Positions 11,607-19,160 of a stretch of DNA of 64,000 nucleotides are shown here, in pieces. The first letter of the stretch is position 1. Each line of letters opens with the position of its first letter. The notes under the pieces were generated by a model that did no database searches, was not told where the DNA came from, and saw only the letters and a list, made by a program, of their open reading frames with translations. The position numbers were made by a program, and so were the translations under genes. Source of the DNA: an uncultured Collinsella sp. (GTDB lineage: Bacteria > Actinomycetota > Coriobacteriia > Coriobacteriales > Coriobacteriaceae); contig UQHS01000009.1 of NCBI GenBank assembly GCA_900540845.1, forward strand, positions 1 through 64,000, in the 5' to 3' direction.

Positions 11607-12080
11607 ATGCAGGCCCTCCCATGCTCTGGCCGATATACATACTACCTAAATGGAAATAGGTCTGGTTTAGCCCATAAACCTGCAGCGAATCTACCTGCGG
11701 TTTATTGGGGTTTATTTCACTTGCGCGGTTGAAAACCGACAGCGAACGGTTCAGAAGCGCCCAAAAGGCCGTGCCGCGCTCCGTTACCGCATGAGCGCCC
11801 GCCCGCGCCCGTGCCGTTCGCCGAACCGTTCGCGGATTCGGTGAGTGGCAGCCCTCTTGGACCAAAAACGGAGGTCCATCCTGATTCGAGCTGGTGAGAT
11901 TACCGCGCTCAACCGCGGTTGGAACCGGTTTAATTCCCCGAGCGGCCTATCAACCTGAATAAACTCGCCATTTCAACCGTTCGGGCCAAAGATGAAGTCA
12001 CGGAACCAGCCGGGGTTACAAGAGACACGCCCCGCATAACCAAGTCGGTGCCAGGAGGCACGCGGCGGAAAGGACTAGCA
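11607..12080. promoter_or_regulatory. Divergent control region of the agmatine cluster
   Basis: This 474-bp gap has several dyads. A perfect 12-bp palindrome caaccgcggttg lies at 11910-11921, immediately followed by aaccggtt. Oppositely oriented copies of gaacggttc/gaaccgttc occur near 11744 and 11824, with a related accgttcg near 11977. Two ggtttatt repeats lie at about 11699-11717. These are candidate sites for the adjacent LuxR regulator. A GGAAAGGA ribosome site is at 12067-12074. No clear consensus promoter was identified. Confidence 0.45.
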
Positions 12081-13160
12081 ATGGCTATGCCCAAGGACTT
12101 CATCGACACTAATGAGTTCACCAAGGAGCAGATCCTGGCGATCGAGGATTTCGGCCTTGCCATGAAGAAGGCCATCAAGGTTGATGGTTACTATCCTCAT
12201 CTTCTCCGCAACAAGACCCTCGGCATGATCTTCCAGCAGGTGTCCACCCGCACCCGTCTCTCCTTCGAGACCGCTATGACCGACCTCGGCGGACACGCTC
12301 AGTTCTACGGCCCGGGCTCCATCCAGCTCGGTGGCCACGAGTCCCTCGGCGACACCGCTCGCGTCATGGGCTCCCTGCTCGACATCATGATGGCTCGCGT
12401 CGATCGTCACAAGGACGTTGTCGGCCTGGCCGAGGGCTCCGAGGTTGCCGTCATCAACGGCATGTCTGAGTTCAACCACCCCACGCAGGAGATGGGCGAC
12501 CTCATGACCATGCTCGAGAACCTGCCTGAGGGCAAGAAGATCGAGGACTGCACCCTCGCCTTCATCGGCGACGCCACCCAGGTCTGCCTCTCCCTCATGT
12601 TCATCTGCTCCAAGATCGGCATGAAGTTCGTCCAGTACGGCCCCAAGGGTCACCAGATCTGCGACGGCGCCCTGCATGTCGGCACCGAGGAGGAGCGCGC
12701 TGAGTTCGGCAAGAAGCTCATGGCCATCGGCGAGGAGAACTGCAAGGTCTCCGGCGGCTCCGTCGTCATCTCCGACGACATCGAGTGCATCAAGGGTGCC
12801 GACTTCATCTACACCGACGTGTGGTACGGCCTGTACGACGAGGAGGTCGAGGGCGAGAACTACATGGACGTCTTCTACCCCAAGTACCAGGTCACCATGG
12901 ACATGATGAACTTCGCCGGCCCGAACTCCAAGTTCATGCACTGCCTGCCGGCCACCCGCAACGAGGAGGTCACCGACGAGGTCATGGACGATCCCGAGCG
13001 CTCCCTGTGCTGGGTTGAGGCCGAGAACCGCAAGCACTCCATCCGTGCCCTCCTGGCCACCCTCGGTGCTCGCACCCCGCTCAATGACGATGACGTCGAG
13101 TACTCCGCCAAGGCTGAGCTCCACGCCGCCCTCGACAAGATCTGCGAGCTGCAGGCCTAA
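12081..13160 (+). CDS. ptcA: Putrescine carbamoyltransferase
   Basis: This 359-residue aspartate/ornithine carbamoyltransferase-family enzyme has the carbamoyl-phosphate loop STRTR near residue 54, HPTQ and FMHCLP. The second-substrate loop reads TDVWYGLYDEE, as in enterococcal putrescine carbamoyltransferase. It lacks the SMG motif of ornithine carbamoyltransferase. It would convert N-carbamoylputrescine + phosphate to putrescine + carbamoyl phosphate. The ATG at 12081 has GGAAAGGA upstream; a second ATG two codons on is possible. The following antiporter and agmatine deiminase genes support the assignment. Codon bias suggests high expression. Confidence 0.93.
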   Translation: MAMPKDFIDTNEFTKEQILAIEDFGLAMKKAIKVDGYYPHLLRNKTLGMIFQQVSTRTRLSFETAMTDLGGHAQFYGPGSIQLGGHESLGDTARVMGSLLDIMMARVDRHKDVVGLAEGSEVAVINGMSEFNHPTQEMGDLMTMLENLPEGKKIEDCTLAFIGDATQVCLSLMFICSKIGMKFVQYGPKGHQICDGALHVGTEEERAEFGKKLMAIGEENCKVSGGSVVISDDIECIKGADFIYTDVWYGLYDEEVEGENYMDVFYPKYQVTMDMMNFAGPNSKFMHCLPATRNEEVTDEVMDDPERSLCWVEAENRKHSIRALLATLGARTPLNDDDVEYSAKAELHAALDKICELQA

Positions 13161-13171
13161 GTCCTCTCTTC

Positions 13172-13208
13172 GCGGGCGGCGGATGCTCGTCTCCTGCCGC
13201 CCGCTTTT
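13172..13208 (+). terminator. Intercistronic terminator after ptcA
   Basis: A 9-bp GC stem (gcgggcggc at 13172-13180 with gccgcccgc at 13196-13204) is followed by TTTTCT. It lies between ptcA and the antiporter gene, so it may reduce rather than stop downstream transcription. Confidence 0.7.
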
Positions 13209-13237
13209 CTGTTATTGATTGAGTTAAAGGAACACTC

Positions 13238-14668
13238 ATGAGCGAATCAAAGAAGAAGCTCTCCTTTTTGACCGTGATCGCAACCGTCATCTGCGTCGTG
13301 TTCGTCTGCGAGGCCGCCGCTCCGGCAGCAGCCATCGGCAACCAGCAGTTCTTCTGGTGGATCTTCCTGGTCATCACCTTCCTGCTTCCCTACGGCATGA
13401 TCGTTGCCGAGTTGGGCACCACCTACGACGGTGAGGGCGGCATCTACGACTGGGTCCGTGAGGGCCTGGGCGACAAGTGGGGCGCCCGCATCTCTTACTA
13501 CTACTGGATCAACTACCCGTTTTGGATCGCCTCTCTGGCAACCATGTTCCCCGACATCCTGGGCATGGTGTTCCACGTCGAGTTCTCGCTCGTGGCTAAG
13601 ATTGCGATCGACCTCGCCTTCGTCTGGCTTGTCTACCTGATGGGCCGCTCCAAGGTCGCCGACTCCGAGTGGGTTCTCAACGGTGGCGCCATCATCAAGG
13701 TCGCCGTCGCGGTGATCGTGGGCGCTCTGGGCATCTGGTATGCCATGGAGAATGGCTTCGCCTCCGATATGAGCCCGAACACCTTCCTGCCTGAGCTCAC
13801 CAACGTGAACGCTCTCGGCTACCTGTCCATCATCATCTTCAACTTCATGGGCTTCGAGGTCATCTGCACCATGACCGATGACATGGCCGATCCCAAGAAG
13901 GACATCCCCAAGGCCATCATCGTTGGCGGCTTGTCCATCGCGGCCATCTACCTCTTCGCCGGCTTCGGCATCGGCGCTGCGGTTCCGGCCGATCAGATCG
14001 ACCCCGACTACGGCATGATCTACGCGCTGCAGACCATGGTGGGCGACTCCGCTCTCTTCAAGATCATCTGCATCGCCTTCCTCATCACCCTGTTCGCCAA
14101 CATGGCCGCTTGGTCCTTCGGCGTCAACTCCGTTGCTCGCTATGCTGCTGAGCACGGCAATATGCCTAAGATCTTCGCTTCCATGATCTCCAAGGACGAC
14201 ATGCCCAACGGCGCCAACCTGGTCAACGCCATCGTCGCCTCCCTCGTCCTGTGCCTGCAGCTCGTTCCGATCCCGGCCATTTCCGAGGGTATCTTCTGGA
14301 TGCTCTTCGGCACGTCCGTCGTCTTCCTGCTGCTCACCTACATCCCGATGTTCCCGGCGTTCCTCAAGCTCCGCAAGGTCGACCCGAACCGCGAGCGCGT
14401 CTTCACCTTCCCCTTCAAAGGTGCCATGATGAAGATCGCCATCGCCGTCCCCTGCATCGAGCTCATCCTGGCGATCGTCGCGACCATCGTGCCGTTTAAC
14501 GCCTCCGAGTTCGAGAGCAAGATCCCGATGCTGATCATCTTCCTCGTGCTGCTGGCTGTTGGTGAGGTCTTCCGCATCGTTTCTGCCAAGGGCCGCAAGG
14601 TCGAGTACAAGGGCCTGACGCCCGAGCTCGCCGCCGCTCGCCTTGCCGAGGAGTCTGAGGAGAACTAG
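13238..14668 (+). CDS. aguD: APC-family agmatine/putrescine antiporter
   Basis: This 476-residue polytopic protein has about 12 membrane segments and typical APC-superfamily features: an early FVCEAAAPAAAIG helix break and GGIYDWVREGLGDKWG after helix 2. AguD exchanges external agmatine for internal putrescine, which feeds the pathway and exports its end product. The specific assignment follows from its position between putrescine carbamoyltransferase and agmatine deiminase, the same order as in enterococci and streptococci. A ribosome site (AAAGGA) precedes the ATG. Another amino-acid exchange substrate cannot be excluded from sequence alone. Confidence 0.87.
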   Translation: MSESKKKLSFLTVIATVICVVFVCEAAAPAAAIGNQQFFWWIFLVITFLLPYGMIVAELGTTYDGEGGIYDWVREGLGDKWGARISYYYWINYPFWIASLATMFPDILGMVFHVEFSLVAKIAIDLAFVWLVYLMGRSKVADSEWVLNGGAIIKVAVAVIVGALGIWYAMENGFASDMSPNTFLPELTNVNALGYLSIIIFNFMGFEVICTMTDDMADPKKDIPKAIIVGGLSIAAIYLFAGFGIGAAVPADQIDPDYGMIYALQTMVGDSALFKIICIAFLITLFANMAAWSFGVNSVARYAAEHGNMPKIFASMISKDDMPNGANLVNAIVASLVLCLQLVPIPAISEGIFWMLFGTSVVFLLLTYIPMFPAFLKLRKVDPNRERVFTFPFKGAMMKIAIAVPCIELILAIVATIVPFNASEFESKIPMLIIFLVLLAVGEVFRIVSAKGRKVEYKGLTPELAAARLAEESEEN

Positions 14669-14888
14669 GGTGCCTCGCCGTAGGTGTCTACCTCTTCTCG
14701 TGTACCTCACGCACGCTTCGTCGAGCTTGCCACTCCCACTGTGAGGCTTATGACCTTCTCGGAGCGAACCAAAATGTCACACCGTCCGGCGGGCACGGTT
14801 CCCAAGCCCGCCCCTCTCTTACCAGTTTGGTTGTCACGCGCTGGGTGCCGCCCTGCGCACAAGGTTGTACGAATATGGAGGTTCACAA
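14669..14888 (+). other. Gap between antiporter and agmatine deiminase genes
   Basis: The 220-bp gap holds a weak hairpin (ggcggg at 14788-14793 with cccgcc at 14807-14812) followed by a pyrimidine run, possibly a partial terminator. A strong GGAGG site occurs just before the next ATG. No gene is seen. Confidence 0.4.
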
Positions 14889-16094
14889 ATGCGTACGATC
14901 TATGAATCCGACTCTACCCCTAAGGCCGACGGCTTCTTCATGCCTGCTGAGTTCGCCCCGCAGGATCGCGTGTGGATGGGCTGGCCTCACCGCACCGACA
15001 CCTGGGCCTACGGCGCCAAGCCGGCTCAGAAGCAGTACGCCGCCATCGCTCGCGCCATCGCCGAGTTCACCCCGGTCACCATGTGCGCCAACCAGGCCGA
15101 CTACGCCAACTGCAAGGCCGTCTTCGAGGAGGACGAGAACGTCACCGTCATCGAGATGACCACCGACGATGCTTGGTTCCGCGACACCGCCGCCACCTAC
15201 GTCATTAACGGTGAGGGCGAGAAGCGCGCCTGCCACTGGCACTTCAACGCCTACGGCGGCCTCGTCGACGGCCTCTACTTCCCGTGGGACAAGGACGAGC
15301 AGATCGCCCTCAAGATGGCTGAGCTCTCCGGCTGCCGCCGCTACCGCCCCGACGACATGATCCTCGAGGGTGGCTCCATCACCGTCGACGGCGAGGGCAC
15401 CCTCGTTGTGACCGACCAGTGCCTGCTGTCCCCCGGCCGCACCTGCTCCGCCGTCCTGGAGGAGGAAGAGGATCCCGAGTCCATCTGGCCGAAGTTCGCC
15501 CGCAAGTTCGAGCCCTGGAGCGAGGAGCTTCGCGAGTACATGACCGAGCACCTCAAGGACTACCTCGGCGTTGAGAAGGTCATCTGGGTCAAGGAGGGCA
15601 TCGACCCCGAGGAGACCAACGGCCATATCGACGACGTCGCCACGTTCATCGCCCCCGGCGTCATGGCCTGCATCTGGACCGACGATCCGGACTACCCGTT
15701 CTACGAGCAGTGCCACGCTGCTTATGAGACCCTCTCCAACGCGGTTGACGCCAAGGGCCGCAAGATGAAGGTCTACAAGCTCCCCATGCCCGTGAACCCG
15801 CTGTTCATGGACCAGGCTTCCTGCGACACCATTGACGCCGACGAGAACGCCGAGCCTCGCGTCGCCGACGAGCCGCTGATTGCTTCCTACATGAACTACC
15901 TCGTGACCAACCACGGCGTCATCGTTCCCCAGTACGGCGACGAGAACGACGCCCTGGCTGTCGAGACGCTCCAGAAAATCTACGACGAGGTTTGGGGCGA
16001 GGGCGTCTTCAAGTGCGTCGGCGTCCAGTCCGAGCAGGTCGTGTACGGCGGCGGCAACATCCACTGCATCACCCAGCAGGAGCCTTCCGCCTAA
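14889..16094 (+). CDS. aguA: Agmatine deiminase
   Basis: The ATG at 14889 is chosen for the GGAGG 5 nt upstream, giving 401 residues. The enzyme belongs to the guanidine-group-modifying (PAD-like) family and hydrolyses agmatine to N-carbamoylputrescine and ammonia. Seen motifs are DDAWFRDTAATYV near the N-terminal third, EGGSITVDGEG, NGHIDDVATF, and the nucleophilic Cys393 in GGGNIHCITQQEP at the very C-terminus. Its product is the substrate of the ptcA enzyme two genes upstream. The end product, carbamoyl phosphate, can be used by the carbamate kinase at 26054-27016. Confidence 0.96.
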   Translation: MRTIYESDSTPKADGFFMPAEFAPQDRVWMGWPHRTDTWAYGAKPAQKQYAAIARAIAEFTPVTMCANQADYANCKAVFEEDENVTVIEMTTDDAWFRDTAATYVINGEGEKRACHWHFNAYGGLVDGLYFPWDKDEQIALKMAELSGCRRYRPDDMILEGGSITVDGEGTLVVTDQCLLSPGRTCSAVLEEEEDPESIWPKFARKFEPWSEELREYMTEHLKDYLGVEKVIWVKEGIDPEETNGHIDDVATFIAPGVMACIWTDDPDYPFYEQCHAAYETLSNAVDAKGRKMKVYKLPMPVNPLFMDQASCDTIDADENAEPRVADEPLIASYMNYLVTNHGVIVPQYGDENDALAVETLQKIYDEVWGEGVFKCVGVQSEQVVYGGGNIHCITQQEPSA

Positions 16095-16175
16095 TGGGGC
16101 ATTCCGCCTAACCACGCTTTCCCGCGGAGCGGAAGCACTCCGTTCAACAACCGCTTCCCTTCGTCATCTCCCGAA

Positions 16176-16298
16176 GGCCGCCCGGACCCGTCTCCAAGCC
16201 GGGCGGCCGCATCTCTTGCGGGGGCGCCCGATCTCGTGTGCGGGCGCCCCCATTTTGCATGAACGGCCCCCGGCGCCAACTCGAGTGCGCCGGGGGCC
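16176..16298. terminator. Cluster of three hairpins between convergent genes
   Basis: Three perfect GC-rich stems lie in a row: 16176-16185/16199-16208, 16220-16229/16242-16251 (followed by ATTTTG, the best terminator of the three) and 16265-16276/16287-16298. They separate the agmatine deiminase gene from the oppositely oriented esterase gene and probably terminate both. Confidence 0.75.
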
Positions 16299-16336
16299 GG
16301 TTGGCCATGTGGGGTGTTCGGGAGCCCGCGATTGCG

Positions 16337-17188
16337 TCAGCCCGCGATTGCGTCCATCCACTCGATCGCCTGGGTGTACGCCTTGGCTCCCGCGGGGTCG
16401 CTCACATCGCGGTCGAAGTCGTGGGGGAGGTAGTACACGGGCTTCATGACTGCACGCGGGGCCATGCGCGAGAGCGCCTTTGACAAGCGGAACGGGACGT
16501 CTTCGTCCCCGCTGCTGGCGGTGATGAACAGCGGCGGCAGCTGCGCCACCTCGTCATCGGTGAGGGACCAGGCGTCGGGGGAGCGGGTCGGGTCATCGCC
16601 GCCCAGGCCCATGAGGTCGAGCCAGGCCCCCTCGTGCTGCCGCGCGTGCACGTAGAGCGCGTAGCGCAGGGGCTTCGGCCCCGTGGTCACCATTCGGGAG
16701 CCGTCGCCCGCGAGCTTATCAACTTGTGAGCGAGCAACTTCGGGCAGACGCGCGTAGGCTTTCGCCGGTTGGGAGAAGGCGGCGTCGGCGATGGTGTGAT
16801 AGCCGTAGAAATCCAATATGCCCGCCGGTTGCGGCATGTCCGCGCGGCGTCCGATCTTGCGTGCAAGCAGGAGCGAGAGATACGCGCCCGCCGATCGGCC
16901 GAACAGGAAGTGCGCCCTGTATTCCCCGGCGGCCTGCGGATCTGCCACCGCCGCCCGCCAGGTCTCGAAGGCCGCATCGACGATCTGGGGCAGGGAGGAC
17001 TCAGGCGCCAAGGGATAGTCCGCGCAGATGAGCGTGTAACCCGCGTCGGTGAGCTGGCGGATATAGGGTTGCGGTAGGTCGTCGCGCTCCCCATAGAGCA
17101 GTCCGCCGCCGTGCAGGTAGAGCACGGCGATGTGGCGATCGCGCGCGGCGAGCGGATGGTGGATGGTAAGGAGGTCGTCCATGTTCAC
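16337..17188 (-). CDS. Alpha/beta-hydrolase (esterase/lipase, fold-3 type)
   Basis: A GTG start at 17188 is preferred (GAAAGG 7 nt upstream), giving 283 residues; an ATG at 17182 is the alternative. The HGGG oxyanion motif is at residues 26-29 and the nucleophile Ser99 in GRSAG. An Asp in SSGDEDVPF and a His in LPHDFD complete a hormone-sensitive-lipase-like triad. No signal peptide is seen, so it is cytoplasmic. Substrate is unknown; small carboxylic esters are typical for the family. It lies 100 bp downstream of the PucR-type gene on the same strand and may be co-transcribed with it. Confidence 0.85.
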   Translation of the reverse strand: MNMDDLLTIHHPLAARDRHIAVLYLHGGGLLYGERDDLPQPYIRQLTDAGYTLICADYPLAPESSLPQIVDAAFETWRAAVADPQAAGEYRAHFLFGRSAGAYLSLLLARKIGRRADMPQPAGILDFYGYHTIADAAFSQPAKAYARLPEVARSQVDKLAGDGSRMVTTGPKPLRYALYVHARQHEGAWLDLMGLGGDDPTRSPDAWSLTDDEVAQLPPLFITASSGDEDVPFRLSKALSRMAPRAVMKPVYYLPHDFDRDVSDPAGAKAYTQAIEWMDAIAG

Positions 17189-17288
17189 GTTCGCGCCTTT
17201 CTCATGTGTATGCGTGCGCGTGCTCCGCGCGGTACGGCATGGGAGGGGGTGGCCGGGCGGGGGGATCGCCCGGCCTAGAAAGGGGGTC

Positions 17289-18929
17289 TCAGCTCTCTCT
17301 GCCCAGGGCCATGATCTTGTTGGTGAGCATGACCTGCAGGAAGTCATCGGGGTTCTTGATGTCGATGCCGTAGACCTTCCGCGCGCGCTCCACGCGATAA
17401 CGGACGGTCTTGGGGTGGATGAACAGCTGCTCGCCTGTCTTTGAGAAGTCCATGCCGTTCTCGCACAGGCAGATGAGGGTGCTGAGCAGCTCGGGCTGCT
17501 TCTTGGCAAGATCGACCACGCGCGGGTCCATGTACTCTGCGAGCTGCGAGAGGTCGTCGGCCATGAGCATGAGCTTGTAGACGCCCAGGTCCTCGAACCG
17601 GATGGCGCGGTTGCTGCCCGTGGAGCCGTTGAACAGCCTGTAGACATTGAGCACCTCGGTGTTCGCCTGGCCGAGCGCATAGCGGTCGACCGTGCTGCTC
17701 AGCGCGACGAGGTGCTTGAAGAGCGGCAGCGTGGATGAGGCGTGCAGCTTGTCCAGGATGTCCTGGATGAGGTCGAGGTTGAACCGCGTGAGCGGGCTGC
17801 GGAAGTTGTGGAGGAACACGAGGCGGTCGTTGTTCACAAAGTAGACGATTCCGGGGTACGCGGAGCGAATCCTGCGCCTAACGGCCTGTTGAAGCTCATC
17901 CAGGCGGTCGATGTCCGCGGGGTCCACAAGGCTCACATGGACAAAGAGCACCTCGTAGAAGGGAAACTCGTCGATGCCCAGGACGGTAAGGGCGGAGTTG
18001 ATCCGCTCGGGCGTTCCGTATCGCTCGAGGAGCAGGTCGTGGACCGCGTTGTTGTTCTGGATGAAGAGCTTCTGCTTGATCGCGTTTTGCTCAAGGATCT
18101 TCATCTGGAGGAGCCCGACGATGTTCTCTATGGTCATGGTGTCGAGCGGGGTGAGCTCCACGTCGGATTCGTGTACGAGCAGGTAATAGTCGACGCCATC
18201 CGAGCTCGGTATGCGCACGGCGAGCGCCTTTTCCGCGCGGTTCTCGTCTACGGGTCGATCGTCATTCGGGTCTTTCGCGACGGACCGGTTGAAGAAGAGC
18301 ATCGCGTCGAAGTACGCATGTGTCTGGAACGGTTTGGGTTCGCGCCTGATGAGCGAGTACGCGTCAAAGCACGTGCGCGCCGGGTCGGTCCCGAGTCTGC
18401 GGTCGCGCGTGGTGTCCAGGTAGCTGACGTCCATGCGCAGGGTGTTTTTGAGCGTGTTGAGGATATATGGGATGGACGGCTGCTTGAGGGCGAGCGCCAT
18501 GGTGTGCTTATGGGCGTCGTAGAAGCGGTTGAGGAGGGTGAGGTTCGAATCGAGGACGTGCCCGAGCACGTCGAGCATGATGGATTCGTATTTGACCGAT
18601 GGGCTCAGCTCGATGAGCGGCACGCTGAAATCCTCGCAGAGCGCGACGACGTTTTGGGGCGCGTTGGGCAGCAGGCGCTCGGGCTTGAACGCCATGGCCG
18701 CTATGCCGATGACGCTCATGGTGTGGAAGAACTGGGCCACCTCGTTCTCGGAGAGCTCCTGGAGCGCGAAGAAGCTCGTGATGATGAGCTGCCCGCTCTT
18801 GCCCCAGTTTTCTATGTCGGCCGCCTCGAGCACCATGGCGCTCGACAATTCGTTGTCGAGTCCATCGGCACCGGCTATGACCTTCGCATCAGCGAAGGAC
18901 GGCAGCAATAGGGCTTCGCGAACATTCAT
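17289..18929 (-). CDS. PucR-family transcriptional regulator
   Basis: This 546-residue protein has an N-terminal PucR ligand-binding-type domain (about residues 5-125: ENWGKSGQLIITS, GIAAMAFKPERLLP) and a central GGDEF-like/helical region. The C-terminal PucR helix-turn-helix ends in GEQLFIHPKTVRYRVERA (about residues 500-517). Members regulate purine and other nitrogen-compound catabolism genes. It is divergent from the fdrA-like operon (231 bp shared region), so it very probably controls that operon. No purine degradation enzymes lie in the window, so the inducer may not be a purine. Confidence 0.9.
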   Translation of the reverse strand: MNVREALLLPSFADAKVIAGADGLDNELSSAMVLEAADIENWGKSGQLIITSFFALQELSENEVAQFFHTMSVIGIAAMAFKPERLLPNAPQNVVALCEDFSVPLIELSPSVKYESIMLDVLGHVLDSNLTLLNRFYDAHKHTMALALKQPSIPYILNTLKNTLRMDVSYLDTTRDRRLGTDPARTCFDAYSLIRREPKPFQTHAYFDAMLFFNRSVAKDPNDDRPVDENRAEKALAVRIPSSDGVDYYLLVHESDVELTPLDTMTIENIVGLLQMKILEQNAIKQKLFIQNNNAVHDLLLERYGTPERINSALTVLGIDEFPFYEVLFVHVSLVDPADIDRLDELQQAVRRRIRSAYPGIVYFVNNDRLVFLHNFRSPLTRFNLDLIQDILDKLHASSTLPLFKHLVALSSTVDRYALGQANTEVLNVYRLFNGSTGSNRAIRFEDLGVYKLMLMADDLSQLAEYMDPRVVDLAKKQPELLSTLICLCENGMDFSKTGEQLFIHPKTVRYRVERARKVYGIDIKNPDDFLQVMLTNKIMALGRES

Positions 18930-19160
18930 GCCAACTCCTTCAGTTTACTTGATAGCCTATCGAGCTTTTCGTTTTGCGGCATGCCCCGAAAGGTCAAAAA
19001 AACGGCATAAACCTTATCCGTAAAGGAAATGTATTCCCATTTTGCCCATGCTTCAATTTTGTGCAGCGCGAGAAGGCCGCTGCAGCCCGGGAATGCAGCG
19101 CGGTCCGTTTTCGAACGGAAGAGCTTTTTTGCAAGGCAAACCGCAATCAAGGAGGAACCT
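18930..19160. promoter_or_regulatory. Divergent region with leader hairpin before the fdrA-like gene
   Basis: A 6-bp stem with TTCG tetraloop (tccgtt-ttcg-aacgga at 19104-19119) is followed by agagcTTTTTT. This is a compact terminator shape placed 30-55 nt before the start codon, suggesting an attenuator. AAGGAGG at 19149-19155 is the ribosome site. The left half is relatively A/T-rich and probably holds the divergent promoters; none was assigned with confidence. Confidence 0.45.

Noticed and set aside
12081..13160. Reading this gene as ornithine carbamoyltransferase (argF/arcB)
   Set aside because: The SMG ornithine loop is absent, the putrescine-type YGLYDEE loop is present, and agmatine deiminase plus the antiporter follow.
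16337..17680. A 447-residue version of the esterase extending over the PucR gene
   Set aside because: The extra N-terminal part is the shadow of the PucR frame. A GTG with a proper ribosome site at 17188 gives a complete hydrolase.
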